DNA of 6,353 nt from TMED14 sp041192685 (lineage in GTDB: Bacteria > Bacteroidota > Bacteroidia > Flavobacteriales > Schleiferiaceae), in contig JBEEMM010000083.1 of the NCBI GenBank assembly GCA_041192685.1, positions 1-6,353 of the forward strand, written 5' to 3'. The notes under the pieces are model-generated. The model was not told the DNA's origin. It searched no databases and worked only from the letters and a program-made list of their open reading frames with translations. Below are positions 5,934 to 6,353 of this stretch, one piece after another. A program made the translations under genes and the position numbers. Every line of letters starts with the position of its first letter. Positions within the stretch are counted from its first letter, which is position 1.

Positions 5934-6353
5934 TGGGGCGCGCGCTGGGTAGCGCATTGTGTGGCGTATTCTGCCAACCAAAGTTCGAGACCCAGCCGCC
6001 AATTCTCAAAATTTTTTGCATTTTGCTCTGCCTCGGGTCTGGGTCCAAAAATTCGCCAATGGGTTCCTACTCGAAGCGGTGCACCTACCAACCATGCGGC
6101 CGCTTGAAGTTCATGCATGGCATCGGCTATTTCGCGCGGACTCCTCCCTAAAAAGTTCTGATCCATTGCTGATACGGGTACCATACTAAAGCCATAGTCA
6201 AGGGGAACCGCGCTGGCCCATCCCGCTCGAAACCCTGGGGCGTCGGCGAATTCCAGGGACCAATCTTCGGTCAGACCGAGATCAGAAAGCGTTTTAGCTG
6301 CCTCTTGCTGGCATGCATTGCGCAGAAAGTGAAACCGCTGCCGATGCACGGGA
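5930..6353 (-). CDS. C-terminal end of a polysaccharide deacetylase-like protein (5' end beyond right edge)
   Basis: The frame is open from the right edge to the TGA at 5930, giving about 140 residues. The run LGLTEDWSLEFADAPGFRAGWA, a little short of 20 residues past HFLRNACQQEAAKTL, and the following VPLDYGFSMVPVSAMDQNF resemble the C-terminal region of Bacteroidota polysaccharide deacetylase proteins (DUF7033/CE4-like), where a G-F-R-A-G motif is followed by 'PF.VMD'. Such proteins remove acyl groups from cell-surface or exported glycans. The last segment, VGAPLRVGTHWRIFG, keeps the spacing of the family's WHN-type end but not its sequence. The NodB metal-binding motifs would lie outside the window, so activity cannot be judged. 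A GTG at 6349 is available but is probably internal. The stop is shared with the start of the acyltransferase gene (ATGA), so the pair is translationally coupled. Identification is by remembered family pattern and is moderate. Confidence 0.6.
   Translation of the reverse strand, partial: PVHRQRFHFLRNACQQEAAKTLSDLGLTEDWSLEFADAPGFRAGWASAVPLDYGFSMVPVSAMDQNFLGRSPREIADAMHELQAAAWLVGAPLRVGTHWRIFGPRPEAEQNAKNFENWRLGLELWLAEYATQCATQRAPQ

Noticed and set aside
5934..6002. Longer N-terminus for the acyltransferase gene (starts at 6002 or at the ATG near 5957)
   Set aside because: The extra residues are arginine-rich with no domain and lie over the 3' coding part of the upstream gene. The ATGA junction at 5930-5933 gives a standard coupled start.
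1..6353. CRISPR array, tRNA, rRNA, insertion sequence, prophage or attachment site
   Set aside because: No regularly spaced repeats, cloverleaf-like sequence, transposase or integrase signature, or flanking direct repeats were seen on either strand by eye.

Overview
The window looks like chromosomal DNA of a Bacteroidota bacterium, probably a relatively GC-rich member of Flavobacteriales or a neighbouring order. The reasons are a DUF3822-like gene directly in front of rsmD (a pairing I know from Bacteroidota), starts with no visible Shine-Dalgarno sequence, TAnnTTTG boxes of the Bacteroidota sigma factor type, and closest resemblance of most proteins to Bacteroidota families. The exact lineage is inference. 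Coding density is very high. There is no gene-free stretch over 300 bases, and no sign of an insertion sequence, phage, CRISPR array, tRNA or rRNA.

Layout from left to right. On the minus strand, positions 1-989 hold the N-terminal third of icmF, the fused adenosylcobalamin-dependent isobutyryl-CoA mutase: B12-binding domain plus MeaB-like GTPase domain. It is preceded 31 bases upstream by a YjjG-type HAD nucleotidase (1021-1749). A short divergent intergenic region (1750-1853) separates these from a plus-strand operon: a membrane-anchored protein of unknown function (1854-2489), a short DUF3822-like protein (2495-3016), and rsmD (3013-3573), the 16S rRNA guanine-N2 methyltransferase. The intergenic region may also encode a 20-residue signal-peptide-like ORF.

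The right half is a minus-strand, translationally overlapping cluster read from the right edge leftward: the C-terminal end of a polysaccharide-deacetylase-like protein (5930-6353, cut by the window), a FemAB/GNAT-like acyltransferase (5019-5933), oxyR (4093-5034), and rdgB (3518-4096), the XTP/dITP pyrophosphatase. Junctions in this cluster overlap by 4, 16 and 3 bases. rdgB and rsmD converge and their coding ends overlap by 56 bases.

Functionally this is mostly housekeeping: branched acyl-CoA metabolism, rRNA modification, nucleotide-pool cleaning, peroxide sensing and probable envelope glycan work. I do not see an obvious new defence or mobile system. The points that most merit follow-up are the membrane protein/DUF3822 pair, which has a possible pseudopilin/PilM-like logic and a shortened DUF3822 partner; the rsmD/rdgB overlap, with a hairpin and T-tract inside coding DNA; and the placement of oxyR inside an overlapping operon with rdgB.
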